Position numbers and translations under genes: made by a program
Shown here: positions 26,515 to 35,809 of the stretch, one piece after another
Layout: every line of letters starts with the position of its first letter
Position numbering within the stretch: position 1 is the first letter of the stretch
Source of the DNA: Verrucomicrobiota bacterium
Lineage (GTDB): Bacteria > Verrucomicrobiota > Verrucomicrobiia > Palsa-1439
Assembly: GCA_003152315.1 (NCBI GenBank)
Contig: PLZV01000003.1
Span: 159-64,158, forward strand
Length of the DNA stretch: 64,000 nucleotides
Direction of reading: 5' to 3'
Notes under the pieces: model-generated
Told to the model about the DNA's origin: nothing
Seen by the model: only the letters and a program-made list of their open reading frames with translations
Database searches by the model: none

Positions 26515-28392
26515 TCAGTTTTCGGCGGAATGCAGTCCACCCGCTCCGGCGCGAAACTCGATCAGACCCCGGTCGGGATCGGTGGGATGGGGGGTGGTGC
26601 AGTTCCAGATACACGCGCCGCAATGGATGCATTTCTCCCGGTCAAATGCCGGAACTCCATTACCACCCGGTGTGATCGCCTGGCCGCTGCAAATCTCGAT
26701 GCAAATCTTCGTGCCGCATTTCTCGCAGAGTTCGGGATACAAAAACACGACATGGTCGGCGTAACCCGCGGGGGCCTGCACTTTGCCCCCCAGCAACAAT
26801 GCGTCCTGATGTGAGAGCAGCAACTTGCCGTCATGGGGAATTGCGGGCCAACCCACGCGGTCCATGAGCGCACTGTGGATGCCGACCGCCTTGACCGCGC
26901 ATTCTTCGCGCAGCTTTTCAATTTCGTGCAACGGAACCCGTCCCTGGTAGTATTTCTCCAGCCGCAGCAAGTGTTCCGTTGGATGCCGCGGCTCAACCGG
27001 GGCGGCCAGCCAGCCTTTCGTCGCGCCCGTCAATGCCATGCCGATCAGGCCGGTGACGACACCGCGATGAAACCCGTCCCGCGCGCGCTCGGCCACGCGA
27101 CCCTCGGCTTCCACCCAGCTGGCGCGGCGCCGTTTCACATAGGTCGCTTCCAGATTCTCTTTCGTGAACGGCTTGTGCTGTCCGAGCAACTCCAACACCG
27201 CCTCGCCAAGCTGGACTCCCGTGACCCAGGCCTCGTCTACTCCGCTGCCGGTAAGGACGTTCGTGCTGCCTGATCCTTCGCCAATACGCGCATAACCATC
27301 ACCAACCAGATGCGGTTCGCCGCGACGGCCGGATTCACCCAACGTCTTTGCGCCCCACGAACGTAACGTCCCTCCGTTCAGGTAGCGCCACAGATACGGA
27401 TGCAACATCCAATGTTGCAGATAACGGTAGGCCGTGCGCACCGGGCTTTCGAACCAGGAGGGCACGAAAATGCCGATGGACGCGATGCGGTCAGGATACA
27501 CGTACAGGAACCCGAAGATCTCCGGTTCCGGATAGCCCAGCGTGTGCAAGACCGTGCCCGCTTCGAGCGGGCAATTCTCCGGCAGATTGACCACGAATTT
27601 CATGCCGACCGCCCAATCGCGCTTGTGATGGCCCTGGGGCATGCCGAAATGTTGGTCGATCTGCCGTCCAATGGGTCCGACCGGGCCATCGCCAACCACC
27701 GTAAGCGCCGCGTGGATATTCATGCCCGGCATGAAGCCCGCTTCAGGAGAACCCGTTTTGTCCGTTCCTTGGTCGGTAAGTTGGACACCAATGACACGGT
27801 CGTTTTCAATCAGGGGTTTGGCGACGGGCGTACCGGGCCAGATCTGCGCCGTACCAGTGTTCATCAATTGCGCGCCGACCCATTGATTGAACTGTCCGAT
27901 GGACATGACCAGTCCGCCGTGTTTCTGCAGATACGGCGGAATATACGGCAACTCAAAGGCGCCGCTCTCGACCGGTAAGAACCTCTTAAACGCGCGAATC
28001 AGCGTGTCCACTGTTCGCAGCGTGACTGACCGCCGACTGGTACCGATGGGGTCGAGAAGATAAAGCACCTTCTCGTGTTTTACCGGCGCGCACATGGGAA
28101 TTTGAGACGGGTCAAGGTCTGGAAATGTCTTCCGAATACCGCGTGCCCTCGTCACGACACCTGAGACGCTGAATCCAATATCGTCCGCGCGTTCGTAACA
28201 GATGATTTGCGGAGGCGCGCCGGGCATCACCGAGCTTTCGAGTTTTGGCGTGCTGTCCGCACTCATTAACTCACGAGACAAGGTTGTGAGAAACCCGCCG
28301 GTGGCTGGTCCGAATCCGACGCAGACGATGTCCACATCCATCCTCTGACGATCAATGGGCGGCGTTTGGCAACTCGTGCTTGGATCGCTCAT
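26515..28392 (-). CDS. ETF:quinone oxidoreductase / FixC-type flavoprotein with fused FixX-like ferredoxin
   Basis: 625 residues if started at the ATG at 28392; an ATG at 28341 is an alternative. The N-terminal FAD site is VDIVCVGFGPATGG, with a middle section typical of the geranylgeranyl-reductase/FixC fold (MKFVVNLPENCP, IGEGSGSTNVLTGSGVDEAW). The C-terminal ferredoxin has two Cys groups: CEKCGTKICIEIC and CIHCGACIWNC. Classical ETF-QO has a single 4Fe-4S set; the CxxC...CxxxC plus CxxCxxCxxxC pattern is that of FixX. It should pass electrons from ETF to the membrane quinone pool. It sits between the outer-membrane channel gene and etfB. Confidence 0.85.
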   Translation of the reverse strand: MSDPSTSCQTPPIDRQRMDVDIVCVGFGPATGGFLTTLSRELMSADSTPKLESSVMPGAPPQIICYERADDIGFSVSGVVTRARGIRKTFPDLDPSQIPMCAPVKHEKVLYLLDPIGTSRRSVTLRTVDTLIRAFKRFLPVESGAFELPYIPPYLQKHGGLVMSIGQFNQWVGAQLMNTGTAQIWPGTPVAKPLIENDRVIGVQLTDQGTDKTGSPEAGFMPGMNIHAALTVVGDGPVGPIGRQIDQHFGMPQGHHKRDWAVGMKFVVNLPENCPLEAGTVLHTLGYPEPEIFGFLYVYPDRIASIGIFVPSWFESPVRTAYRYLQHWMLHPYLWRYLNGGTLRSWGAKTLGESGRRGEPHLVGDGYARIGEGSGSTNVLTGSGVDEAWVTGVQLGEAVLELLGQHKPFTKENLEATYVKRRRASWVEAEGRVAERARDGFHRGVVTGLIGMALTGATKGWLAAPVEPRHPTEHLLRLEKYYQGRVPLHEIEKLREECAVKAVGIHSALMDRVGWPAIPHDGKLLLSHQDALLLGGKVQAPAGYADHVVFLYPELCEKCGTKICIEICSGQAITPGGNGVPAFDREKCIHCGACIWNCTTPHPTDPDRGLIEFRAGAGGLHSAEN

Positions 28393-28405
28393 CTGGTTAG
28401 CCGGA

Positions 28406-29332
28406 TTAGAAATGATGCACCCAGCGAAGATTGTAGCGTTCGCCCTCGGGACGGTTCTCAGCGGCAAACTCGGCATACGCATTGAAGAAAATATGGTCGT
28501 TTTGCGAGATATGCCAGACGACGCCGGGACCCACGCCGACCACTTGTTCGTTGCGACCGGAGACATCGGCGCCATTGATCTTCGTGTCGGTCACCTGTTT
28601 GAGGTAATAGCCGTTGATGCCAAGACGCAGATGCTTCGGTAGTACCTCATATTCGGTGGCGTAGTTTAGATGCACAGCCTGACCGGCCTGCAGCGTATTG
28701 AATCCGCCGCCTGGATCGTCGTTTTCATTGTTCCACAAATAATGAATGCGCCACGAGGCGGTCCACCGTGGCTGGATGAACCACGTCGCCGCCCAGTACG
28801 GATCAATCGAAAAGAAGTTGCTGCCGGGATTGAGCGAGTCATTGCGATTGTAGCGGCCGGTGGGCAACAGCATTTGGAATTCAACCCGGTGCATAAATAC
28901 CGGGCCGTTTTGGCCCATGATCGGATCCCATTGCAGATACGGGCCCACGAGCAGATCACCCTGACCCCCGCCATTGTCGGTGAGGGGCGTACCCTTGGGA
29001 TCGAGGTCGAAGGCCACGAGTGGCAGGATCACATCCATGCCCCACTTGCCGCCCAGCAGTACTTTCTGGTCTGACTGGTAAATCAACTGGGAGAGACTGA
29101 CCCACGCATCGAGTTTGAACGGGCCGATCTTGTTGCCATGCTGATCCGTAAACCTGTCCGAGGTGTACCATTGGCCGTACTCCGTGAAGTAAAAACCCGG
29201 GCCGGCGGGAGGACCGCCGTCGAGGAAACTGGTGAAACCGAGGTTGACGGCCGGCAGGTCGTACGCCCGAACAGGCGCCGACGTGACAGCCATGATACTA
29301 CAGAGGACGACAAGAAGGCATGATCGTTTCAT
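28406..29332 (-). CDS. Outer-membrane channel of the SphA / phenol-degradation (MetA) family
   Basis: 308 residues with a signal peptide ([20 protein letters not shown], cleaved near RAYDLP) and a beta-barrel pattern of alternating residues ending in an aromatic (NLRWVHHF), as expected for Bam-assembled porins. The sequence resembles the putative MetA-pathway family ([39 protein letters not shown]), which is found in operons for breakdown of phenols, alkylbenzenes and other hydrophobic compounds. A role in substrate uptake is inferred. It lies 14 bp before the ETF dehydrogenase and 46 bp after the acyl-CoA dehydrogenase, as the second gene of the operon. Confidence 0.8.
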   Translation of the reverse strand: MKRSCLLVVLCSIMAVTSAPVRAYDLPAVNLGFTSFLDGGPPAGPGFYFTEYGQWYTSDRFTDQHGNKIGPFKLDAWVSLSQLIYQSDQKVLLGGKWGMDVILPLVAFDLDPKGTPLTDNGGGQGDLLVGPYLQWDPIMGQNGPVFMHRVEFQMLLPTGRYNRNDSLNPGSNFFSIDPYWAATWFIQPRWTASWRIHYLWNNENDDPGGGFNTLQAGQAVHLNYATEYEVLPKHLRLGINGYYLKQVTDTKINGADVSGRNEQVVGVGPGVVWHISQNDHIFFNAYAEFAAENRPEGERYNLRWVHHF

Positions 29333-29377
29333 TGAGGGCTCTCCTGTTGTTTGATCAGTGATTGAAGTTCTCGGTCG

Positions 29378-31621
29378 TTACGCGGGATAATCCAATGCCT
29401 CCGGGATCATCACTTTCGTGAGAGCCCCGGCCGCGCGGTCTTTGGCGAGGCGCGAGCCTGTGAGACAACCATCCAGTTTCACACGCAAGCGCGCGAACGT
29501 CTCGTAACCGTCGAAATGCACACAGGGACCGGCCTTCGTCGGGTGGTCCTGGCCGGTTTCCACCACGTCACTGGAACCGCGAGCCCCGCTGGCGATGCCG
29601 GGTATGAAGCCTTCCAGCTCGTCAAGGTCTTCGGCGGCATAACACGCGGCGCAGGCGGCGTTATCCCAAGCGGGGTGACGGTTGTAGCCGAACACGAGCT
29701 CGGCGCAGATACGCCCAACTTCGCCGGCGGCTCGCGTCGACTGGACGTGGCAGAGATCGGTCATGAAATTCAATCGACCCGGCAGACCCTCCGCAACCAC
29801 TGGATTCGCGGCGCCCTTCGCTTCGAGCTCGAGCACGTCGAGAATCATCCACCGCGCCGCCAACAACCAGCATAGCGCGTCCGCGAGTGGGAACGTCACT
29901 CCCTGGCGGTTCCCGTGATATAGATCGCGGCCATCGGCGTCCGTGGCTTTCTGGAGATGTTCAAATGTCCACAACCACAGCTGCATGGCAGTGGCCAGCG
30001 TACAGGCGCCCGTGCCGGGACGTTGGGACGCGATCTCGCGCATATCGTTGATCCAATTTCGAAATTGCGCGAGGAACAGTTTACTCGTCATCGTAATCGA
30101 AAGCTGTCGCCGTTGGACGGCTTCGGGGCCTTCGTAGGTTGCCTCCAATTGCGCATCCATCCACTTGTGACCGAGGAATCCCGGGCAATCTTCCGTGATG
30201 CCGTACCCTCCCATCAGGCTGACCGCTTCGCGCATCATGTTCGCGCCGTGGCCTGTGTTCCACAGCTTCACAGCGGGACACAACACATTCGCCAGGGAAT
30301 CGAGGACGGCGAATTGCAGCAGCGGATCCTTGCTCAAGACGTCGTAGTGCGTGGCGGCGCGGCGGTCTTCGGAGAGGTTGGACAGCCGCAAATACTCGAG
30401 CGCGTCCTTTTCGAGTTCCATGATCGCGCGGAATTGCGCGCGCCCTTTCTCGACCTTGCGCGCTGCAAAAACCTCCTCCTTCTTTATCTCCAGCGGATCA
30501 AGTTCGTCGAACAGCCGCGCGGCCGCGAAACCCAGGGACGCGGCGGCTTCGCCCGTGGCCCAGACGTCCACCAGGCGATGCAGCGCGTCCTCTTTCATCT
30601 GCAATCCGAACTCGTAGCGAGGAGAGCCCAGGGCGGCGGCGTCTCCCCCGCGGAACCGGCCGCGCTGGTACCGAATCACCGGTTCGACCGCCGAGAGCAG
30701 CTTCGCCGCGGTCATCAACCCCACGGTCACGCGCGTGCGACGGAATACCGCCTCAATGATTTCGCCATGGGAGAAGTTGGGGACGATCACGCCATCCTTG
30801 ATTTTGTAACCGCCGATGATGCGACTGGCGGGAACGCGAAGATTGAACACCGGGTCGCGTGTCGATGAAAGCTGATGCACGAGTTTGCGCGTTGGGGTAC
30901 CACGGTCGAAAACGCCTGCGTCGCTCTCTTCAAGGATCACCATACAACTGCCTTTGATCCGGTCGTCGGCAGAATCGACGGCCGCGGTCACGAAATTGGC
31001 AAAACCCATGTTCGTAATGAAGCGTCCGCGTTTTTCGACCTGCAGAACCGGATCCTCTCCCTTTTTCCATGCCGCGATACGGACTTTGCCGCTGAGAAGT
31101 CCCGTTTCAACGCCAACGTACGGCAACGGTTCGGTGAGGGCGAATGCACCTCGCCCAATCTCGCGGTCTTCACCCGGCTTGGGCGGGCAGGCGCGACGCA
31201 TATACGTGTCGCGCTGTTCTGGTGTGCCGCGGCCGTGAATCGGCGCGAGAGCAAGATTGCCAGCCATACTGCAGGTCGCCGCCCCGCCGTCCACCCATGA
31301 CAGTTCAAAGGCGAGCAGCGCCAGCGCAAGATTCTTCGGGCCTTCAATAAAGCCACCCTGCTCGGGGTCCAAAAAGACGGACGAAAGCCCCGCTTCGTCG
31401 AAGAGATGCAAGAGTTCCGCTTTTTGCTTCGTCCACTCGTGTGAATTGCGGCCACCCTCGGCGACCATGCGGGCCACGGGACCACGGGCCACGCGCCGCG
31501 CGGATTGGACGAGCATTTGGAGGTCAAATCGATCAGCGAAGCGCCACATGATCTGGCGTAGGTCGTCACCCGGCAGCGTGCGGAGGAATTCGACAGGCTG
31601 AGCTACAGTGGTCGTAGGCAT
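29378..31621 (-). CDS. Large acyl-CoA dehydrogenase (FadE-like)
   Basis: 747 residues, much longer than the ~380-residue core and close to the extended FadE class. The N-terminal part has the helical domain and FAD-binding middle domain (GRGAFALTEPLPYVGVETG, VEKRGRFITNMGFANFVTAA). The C-terminal core has LMGGYGITEDCPGF and LEATYEGPEAVQRRQLS, with the catalytic Glu in YEGPE. The last 150 residues form an extra helical region. It oxidises acyl-CoA to enoyl-CoA and gives electrons to ETF. It is first in the operon with the channel and ETF genes, so it defines the substrate. Chain length and kind of acyl group are unknown. Confidence 0.9.
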   Translation of the reverse strand: MPTTTVAQPVEFLRTLPGDDLRQIMWRFADRFDLQMLVQSARRVARGPVARMVAEGGRNSHEWTKQKAELLHLFDEAGLSSVFLDPEQGGFIEGPKNLALALLAFELSWVDGGAATCSMAGNLALAPIHGRGTPEQRDTYMRRACPPKPGEDREIGRGAFALTEPLPYVGVETGLLSGKVRIAAWKKGEDPVLQVEKRGRFITNMGFANFVTAAVDSADDRIKGSCMVILEESDAGVFDRGTPTRKLVHQLSSTRDPVFNLRVPASRIIGGYKIKDGVIVPNFSHGEIIEAVFRRTRVTVGLMTAAKLLSAVEPVIRYQRGRFRGGDAAALGSPRYEFGLQMKEDALHRLVDVWATGEAAASLGFAAARLFDELDPLEIKKEEVFAARKVEKGRAQFRAIMELEKDALEYLRLSNLSEDRRAATHYDVLSKDPLLQFAVLDSLANVLCPAVKLWNTGHGANMMREAVSLMGGYGITEDCPGFLGHKWMDAQLEATYEGPEAVQRRQLSITMTSKLFLAQFRNWINDMREIASQRPGTGACTLATAMQLWLWTFEHLQKATDADGRDLYHGNRQGVTFPLADALCWLLAARWMILDVLELEAKGAANPVVAEGLPGRLNFMTDLCHVQSTRAAGEVGRICAELVFGYNRHPAWDNAACAACYAAEDLDELEGFIPGIASGARGSSDVVETGQDHPTKAGPCVHFDGYETFARLRVKLDGCLTGSRLAKDRAAGALTKVMIPEALDYPA

Positions 31622-31730
31622 AACAGACGTCCTTTCCGTCCACGTGTAGGGAAATAACCCCTGGCGTGGCTAAACTGCACACCGAGCAGTTCGACGCGGA
31701 CGGGGTGAGAAACCGCGTAACTTCGTGACG

Positions 31731-31759
31731 TTTATAGTGTGTCCCAGCCGGTAAGTCAA
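31731..31759 (-). promoter_or_regulatory. Sigma70-type promoter of the acyl-CoA dehydrogenase / ETF operon
   Basis: On the minus strand, TTGACT (31754-31759) and TATAAA (31731-31736) are separated by exactly 17 bp. Transcription would begin near 31724, leaving about 100 nt of leader before the ATG at 31621. No clear operator was seen in the leader. Confidence 0.7.
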
Positions 31760-31868
31760 TCCTCTTCAACCGCTTTGACCTTCGCTGGCCATCAAGCGGC
31801 GTGGGCGATGCAGATTTCCCTCGGCCGTTCTTGCCGGGAGGCGTGGCTGTGTTAATAATCCAGCCATC

Positions 31869-32153
31869 ATGGATCTGCAACCGGACGATTTCCAGAACGA
31901 GATTGCCACCGCCGTGAAGAGCTACGACAAGTTCGTGGTCTGCATGGAGAAAACGCCCGATGAATTTCTCAAGAGCCTGCAATCACTGATGGCCAAGGCG
32001 ATCACCGCCTTTCAGAATCGGGCCCCCGGCCTGCGTCACGGCATCGCCCTGGATCGTCACGTGACCATCATGCTCAGTCAAAATGAAGACGACCGCCCCC
32101 TCTGCGGAATTTACTTCAACCTGCACTCCCCATACCGCAAAAAGTCCGGCTAG
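31869..32153 (+). CDS. Small hypothetical protein
   Basis: 94 residues, starting MDLQPDDFQNEIATAVKSYD. It is helical and charged, with no signal or membrane segment. The codon pattern is protein-like, and the gene is divergent from the acyl-CoA dehydrogenase operon, sharing its 247-bp upstream region. No family is recognised. It could be a regulator or a core protein of unknown function. The last part has two His-containing strands (RHVTIMLSQNED) and ends HSPYRKKSG. Confidence 0.55.
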   Translation: MDLQPDDFQNEIATAVKSYDKFVVCMEKTPDEFLKSLQSLMAKAITAFQNRAPGLRHGIALDRHVTIMLSQNEDDRPLCGIYFNLHSPYRKKSG

Positions 32154-32169
32154 TGCCGGGTCAATAAAC

Positions 32170-32219
32170 GGGTCAGTTCGCCTGTCGACTCATTATAATT
32201 ACGAAAGACGAACTGACCC
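32170..32219. repeat. 18-bp near-perfect inverted repeat between convergent genes
   Basis: GGGTCAGTTCGCCTGTCG (32170-32187) pairs with the complement of CGAAAGACGAACTGACCC (32202-32219) with two mismatches, around an AT-rich 14-base loop. It lies between the + gene ending at 32153 and the - gene ending at 32240 and could end transcription from both sides. It also looks like a REP palindrome. No second copy was seen in the window. Confidence 0.6.
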
Positions 32220-32239
32220 CTTCGATCGAGTGAGTTCGA

Positions 32240-32746
32240 TCAAGTTCTCCTCTTAAGCTGGAGCCATCCCCCTACGCGGGGAAGTCTTCGTCCATCAGTA
32301 CATACCAACTCGTAACTCCAGAACAAAATAATGTCTTCTTCAGTGAGCGACTTCACCAGAGTCGGAAAATGCGTGTGAAGCGGGATGCGTCCTTGAACTT
32401 CACTCCCAGGCTTCATGACAAAAACACTTGGCCCCGGATTATCAAGTGGGAACACATTTTCAAGAACCTCCCCATCGTGTCCTGGTCTGGCTGCAACAAG
32501 AATTATGCTCTGCCAATGCCGCCATGGTAAAGACCCCTCATAAAGACTAATGGAGTTTGTTAAATGCGAGGTAAAGTGCACATTCAAGTACACTTCGTTT
32601 GCCTTGGATTGATCAATTGAAACCTCGACTAAAACTGGCGGCCCATCAGTCGGTGCGCCATTGGCGTCCGCAAAGACCACAATTTCCAGTACTGTAATCG
32701 CAATCGCAGTTGCCAAAAAAGGGGTTAGTTCGTTTCTCATAATCAT
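32240..32746 (-). CDS. Hypothetical secreted or anchored protein
   Basis: 168 residues with an N-terminal hydrophobic segment (FLATAIAITVLEIVVFADA) that could be a signal peptide or anchor. A beta-rich domain with many short hydrophobic strands follows (PPVLVEVSIDQSKANEVYLN, YELVCTDGRRLPRVGGW). No catalytic or cysteine motif is visible. It lies 38 bp before the FHA protein and may follow that gene on the same transcript. No family is recognised. The base composition is slightly more AT-rich than its neighbours by eye. Confidence 0.5.
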   Translation of the reverse strand: MIMRNELTPFLATAIAITVLEIVVFADANGAPTDGPPVLVEVSIDQSKANEVYLNVHFTSHLTNSISLYEGSLPWRHWQSIILVAARPGHDGEVLENVFPLDNPGPSVFVMKPGSEVQGRIPLHTHFPTLVKSLTEEDIILFWSYELVCTDGRRLPRVGGWLQLKRRT

Positions 32747-32783
32747 GTCCTTCGTCCGTAGCGACTCATCGCTGCTTCCGACT

Positions 32784-33698
32784 CTAAAACGTCACAAACC
32801 CGCGCTTCATCAACCCCAACAGGCACGTGTAGGCTTCAAAGTCCGTGCCGGGAAAACTGTCGATCACGGTCTCCAGCGATCCGTTGTGCAACACGAGCTG
32901 GAACAATTGGATCTCTTCCGTGGCGAGATCGCGGAGGTTGCCAGGCAGCGGTTCGGCTGCCGCCAATCGCGCCCCGGGCCGCGGTAACTTGGGTTCGAGG
33001 ATGCGGATCTCATCCAATTGTCGCATCCCCTCCAACATGAGCGATGTCGTGCTCTCGGTGATTTCCTCCGTCACATGGTGCTCGCCGATCGGCTGCAACT
33101 CGAACACCCCCTCCGTCCAGCGGAACATGCGATAAAACGCCTTGTACAGCGTCACCAGTGGATTGCCTTCAATCTCCGCGTAATAAACCTGACCGTCACG
33201 GAGGTAAACCTTGCCGATCCCCTGGTCGGAACGAACCGTCAACACGCCGCTTTTGCGCGAACCGGAGAAGAGTTGCAGCAGATCCGGCAAGGGCATCTCG
33301 TGGATCGACCCGGAGATGAGCGGCGCAAGCGCGTCAGACACGCCGGCAGGCGACGGTAACCCCGCCACAGCCCCGGGCTGCGGCGACCGCGAACTGACTT
33401 CACTAATGGAAACCAGCTTCATGGTGGATGAGCCAACGACGATTTGGTCGCCTTCCTGAAGCTCAATGCTGCGGATCCGGACACCATTCACAAAGGTGCC
33501 GTTCCTCGAAGCCAGGTCCTCGATCATGACCCGGCCCCCGTGCGTGGAAATCTTCGCGTGCTTGCGCGAAATCTTTTCGTCAAGCAGCAAGAGATCGGCA
33601 TCGTTGACCCGCCCGATCACGATGGTCAAATCCGGCGGCAAGGGAAACTCCCGACCCTGGTCCTTGCCCGCCACGAAACGGAGGACGTATTGCAACAT
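32784..33698 (-). CDS. FHA-domain protein with DUF4388 (PATAN) domain
   Basis: 304 residues. Positions 6-98 form an FHA phosphothreonine-binding domain with the usual GR, S-R-x-H and N-G-x-F-V-N-G motifs (VIGRVNDADLLLLDEKISRK, SRNGTFVNGVRI). Positions about 128-230 match DUF4388 (SGSIHEMPLPDLLQLFSGSR, KSGVLTVRS, GQVYYAEIEGNP), a domain common in two-component and motility-linked proteins of Deltaproteobacteria and related groups. FHA binds phosphorylated partners, so a signalling adaptor is likely. No signal peptide is present. It is followed by the hypothetical gene at 32240 and preceded by a 66-bp gap after the MFS gene. Confidence 0.85.
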   Translation of the reverse strand: MLQYVLRFVAGKDQGREFPLPPDLTIVIGRVNDADLLLLDEKISRKHAKISTHGGRVMIEDLASRNGTFVNGVRIRSIELQEGDQIVVGSSTMKLVSISEVSSRSPQPGAVAGLPSPAGVSDALAPLISGSIHEMPLPDLLQLFSGSRKSGVLTVRSDQGIGKVYLRDGQVYYAEIEGNPLVTLYKAFYRMFRWTEGVFELQPIGEHHVTEEITESTTSLMLEGMRQLDEIRILEPKLPRPGARLAAAEPLPGNLRDLATEEIQLFQLVLHNGSLETVIDSFPGTDFEAYTCLLGLMKRGFVTF

Positions 33699-33764
33699 TC
33701 GTTCCTGTACGGTTCTATCGCACGGCTGTCCGCAGCAAAACTCTACCCAGACCCGGCAGTTGGG

Positions 33765-35024
33765 TCAAGCTACTGTGCCCGTCGTTACGGGTTGTTTTCG
33801 CGCCTGTACCATCACCACGGTCAGCACCGCCACGACCATCGACCCCACTCCCAGCCAAAAGAATACTGTCGGCGCCGGGGTGCGACGGAATAGCGCTGTT
33901 CCGAACTGCAACCAAAACGCCACGATCATGGTGGCCGAAGTCAACATCCCGCGCGCCGCGAATACCGCGCCGCGCCGCGCGTCCTCGACCTGCGCCTGGA
34001 GTCGTGCGTCGAAGTAAATCAGCATGGTCGCAATGACCCCGCCCAGCACGACGATACCAATTGAGGCGACCCAGATGCGCACGGTGAGCGCCAGCATGAT
34101 GAGCGCGCCACCCATGATGACCAGGTGCGCCAGGGGAAACCAGCGGGATTTTGTCCAGCGGTGTTGCGTACTCAATGACCCGATGCCGGCGGCTGCGCCC
34201 ACGCCTCCGGCCAGGGCCAGATAGCCAACCTGGCTGGTGGTGAGCCGCAAGGTATCCATTGCGTAGCCGACAAATACGACCGCCAGAATGCCCACAATGA
34301 ACATGAAGACCCCGTTCAACAACACCAACGGCATCGCCGTGGGATGTGTCCAAAGGTATTCAAGACCAATTCGTAATTCGGTCCAACTGTTGCGGGTTCC
34401 GGGGTATTGGGTCGCCGTCGTCGCATGGGGTACCATCCGGATCTTCCAAAGCAATCCCGCGCTGACCAGGCACATCGCCACGTTGGCCAGCACGGTCGTC
34501 AGCACCCCCACTTTCTCGGCGATCAATCCACCCAAGGTGATCCCCCCGACAGTGGCGAGCGCGAGCGTGATGCCGAAAATAGTATTGGCATGAACGAGAT
34601 CGTCTGTGTCGACCAGATTCGGTAGCAACGCGGAACGCGCGGCCAGATAGAATGTCGCGATGATCCCCAACACACCCGTCATCCAATAAACGAGTTGCAG
34701 CCCGCGATTCTCGACCTGGCCTGACAACAGCGGCAGCAACCAAAAGGCGATTGCGAGCACGACCACGGCACGGATGACATCGCTTACGATCAACACACTG
34801 CGGCGCTGCCACCGATCCAAGACCACCATTACCAAGGGGCCGAAAAGCAGCCCCGGCACTGCAACCGCAAAAGACAACTTGGCGATCTCGACACGTTTGT
34901 CGAAATGCTGATGCTCGCGCAACACCTCCACCAGCCCCATGCGCATCAATCCATCACCGAGGGTCAATGCAATCTGCGAAGACAACAACCACAGAAAGCG
35001 GGCGTTCTTGATCACCGCCTTCAT
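33765..35024 (-). CDS. MFS exporter
   Basis: 419 residues with twelve predicted membrane helices and no signal peptide. The loop after helix 2 has LDRWQRRSVLIVSDVIRAVV, a variant of the MFS motif A (usually G-x-x-x-D-R-x-G-R). The overall pattern is that of the enterobactin-exporter/DHA3-like branch, whose members export siderophores or macrolides; the substrate is unknown. The gene starts at 35024, directly against the stop of the RluA gene (35025-35027), so translation is coupled. It is the end of the minus-strand run that begins at pyrD. Confidence 0.8.
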   Translation of the reverse strand: MKAVIKNARFLWLLSSQIALTLGDGLMRMGLVEVLREHQHFDKRVEIAKLSFAVAVPGLLFGPLVMVVLDRWQRRSVLIVSDVIRAVVVLAIAFWLLPLLSGQVENRGLQLVYWMTGVLGIIATFYLAARSALLPNLVDTDDLVHANTIFGITLALATVGGITLGGLIAEKVGVLTTVLANVAMCLVSAGLLWKIRMVPHATTATQYPGTRNSWTELRIGLEYLWTHPTAMPLVLLNGVFMFIVGILAVVFVGYAMDTLRLTTSQVGYLALAGGVGAAAGIGSLSTQHRWTKSRWFPLAHLVIMGGALIMLALTVRIWVASIGIVVLGGVIATMLIYFDARLQAQVEDARRGAVFAARGMLTSATMIVAFWLQFGTALFRRTPAPTVFFWLGVGSMVVAVLTVVMVQARKQPVTTGTVA

Positions 35025-35771
35025 TCAAGGATGCTCCTCGATAAATACCCTCATGTCGTCGGGTAATTGGGCCTGAAAGGCGCAAGGCTGCTGCGTGCGC
35101 GGGTGAAGAAACGCGACCCGCTCGGCGTGCAGCGCGTGACGCGGCAGCAGTAATATATCCAGCATTTCGTTGGTCACGCCTTTCTCGATGAACTGCAGGT
35201 ACAACGTCTCGTCCGGCCCGTACACCTTGTCGCCCACAATGGGGTGACCGAGCCACGCCAGATGCACGCGCAATTGGTGTGCCCGCCCGGTGCGCGGCAA
35301 CAGCCTCACAACCGTGAAATGATGCAACCGCTGCTCGACCACGAACCGCGTCAGGCTGGGCTGGCCAGCCGCGCCATCCACCACGCGCTTTGTGTAGACG
35401 ACAGAGGATTGGCTCACCCCAATCGGTTGGTCGATCACGCCAAGCTCCTCGGCAAACTCACCCTGGCAAATCGCAACGTATTCTTTCTCAATTTCGCGTC
35501 GCAATACCGCCTTGCCAAGGGTTTTCGCCGCACCCTCGTTTTTCGCGACGACCACCAGCCCGCTGGTTTCGCGATCGAGGCGGTTGATCATCCGCGGCGT
35601 TGGCACCCCATGCTCCCGCAGCCATTCCGCAAGTGAAGTATGCTCGGGCCGTTGCGCCGAATGGCAGACCATTCCACCGGGCTTATCCACCACGAGCAGC
35701 TCTTCATCCTCGAAGATGACCTGGGGAGCAGCGTTGGTGATCGTGTGCACGGCGGATGTTAACTTCTGCAA
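35025..35771 (-). CDS. RluA-family pseudouridine synthase
   Basis: 248 residues. The catalytic motif is INRLDRETSGLVVVAKN, with the nucleophile Asp in RLDRETSGL. Other family motifs are ELLVVDKPGGMVCHSA and PRTGRAHQLRVHLAWLGHPI. It converts uridine to pseudouridine in rRNA or tRNA; the target site cannot be given from sequence alone. No S4 domain is present, so it is a short member, and it is cytoplasmic. It is packed between the glycosyltransferase (38 bp upstream) and the MFS gene (0 bp) and shares their transcript. Confidence 0.92.
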   Translation of the reverse strand: MQKLTSAVHTITNAAPQVIFEDEELLVVDKPGGMVCHSAQRPEHTSLAEWLREHGVPTPRMINRLDRETSGLVVVAKNEGAAKTLGKAVLRREIEKEYVAICQGEFAEELGVIDQPIGVSQSSVVYTKRVVDGAAGQPSLTRFVVEQRLHHFTVVRLLPRTGRAHQLRVHLAWLGHPIVGDKVYGPDETLYLQFIEKGVTNEMLDILLLPRHALHAERVAFLHPRTQQPCAFQAQLPDDMRVFIEEHP

Positions 35772-35809
35772 GGAGAGCCTGGCAATGAAAAGCGCCTTGT
35801 GCGGATGCG

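Noticed and set aside
29957-30868. 303-codon plus-strand frame opposite the acyl-CoA dehydrogenase
   Set aside because: The minus-strand frame has all family motifs; the plus frame shows none.
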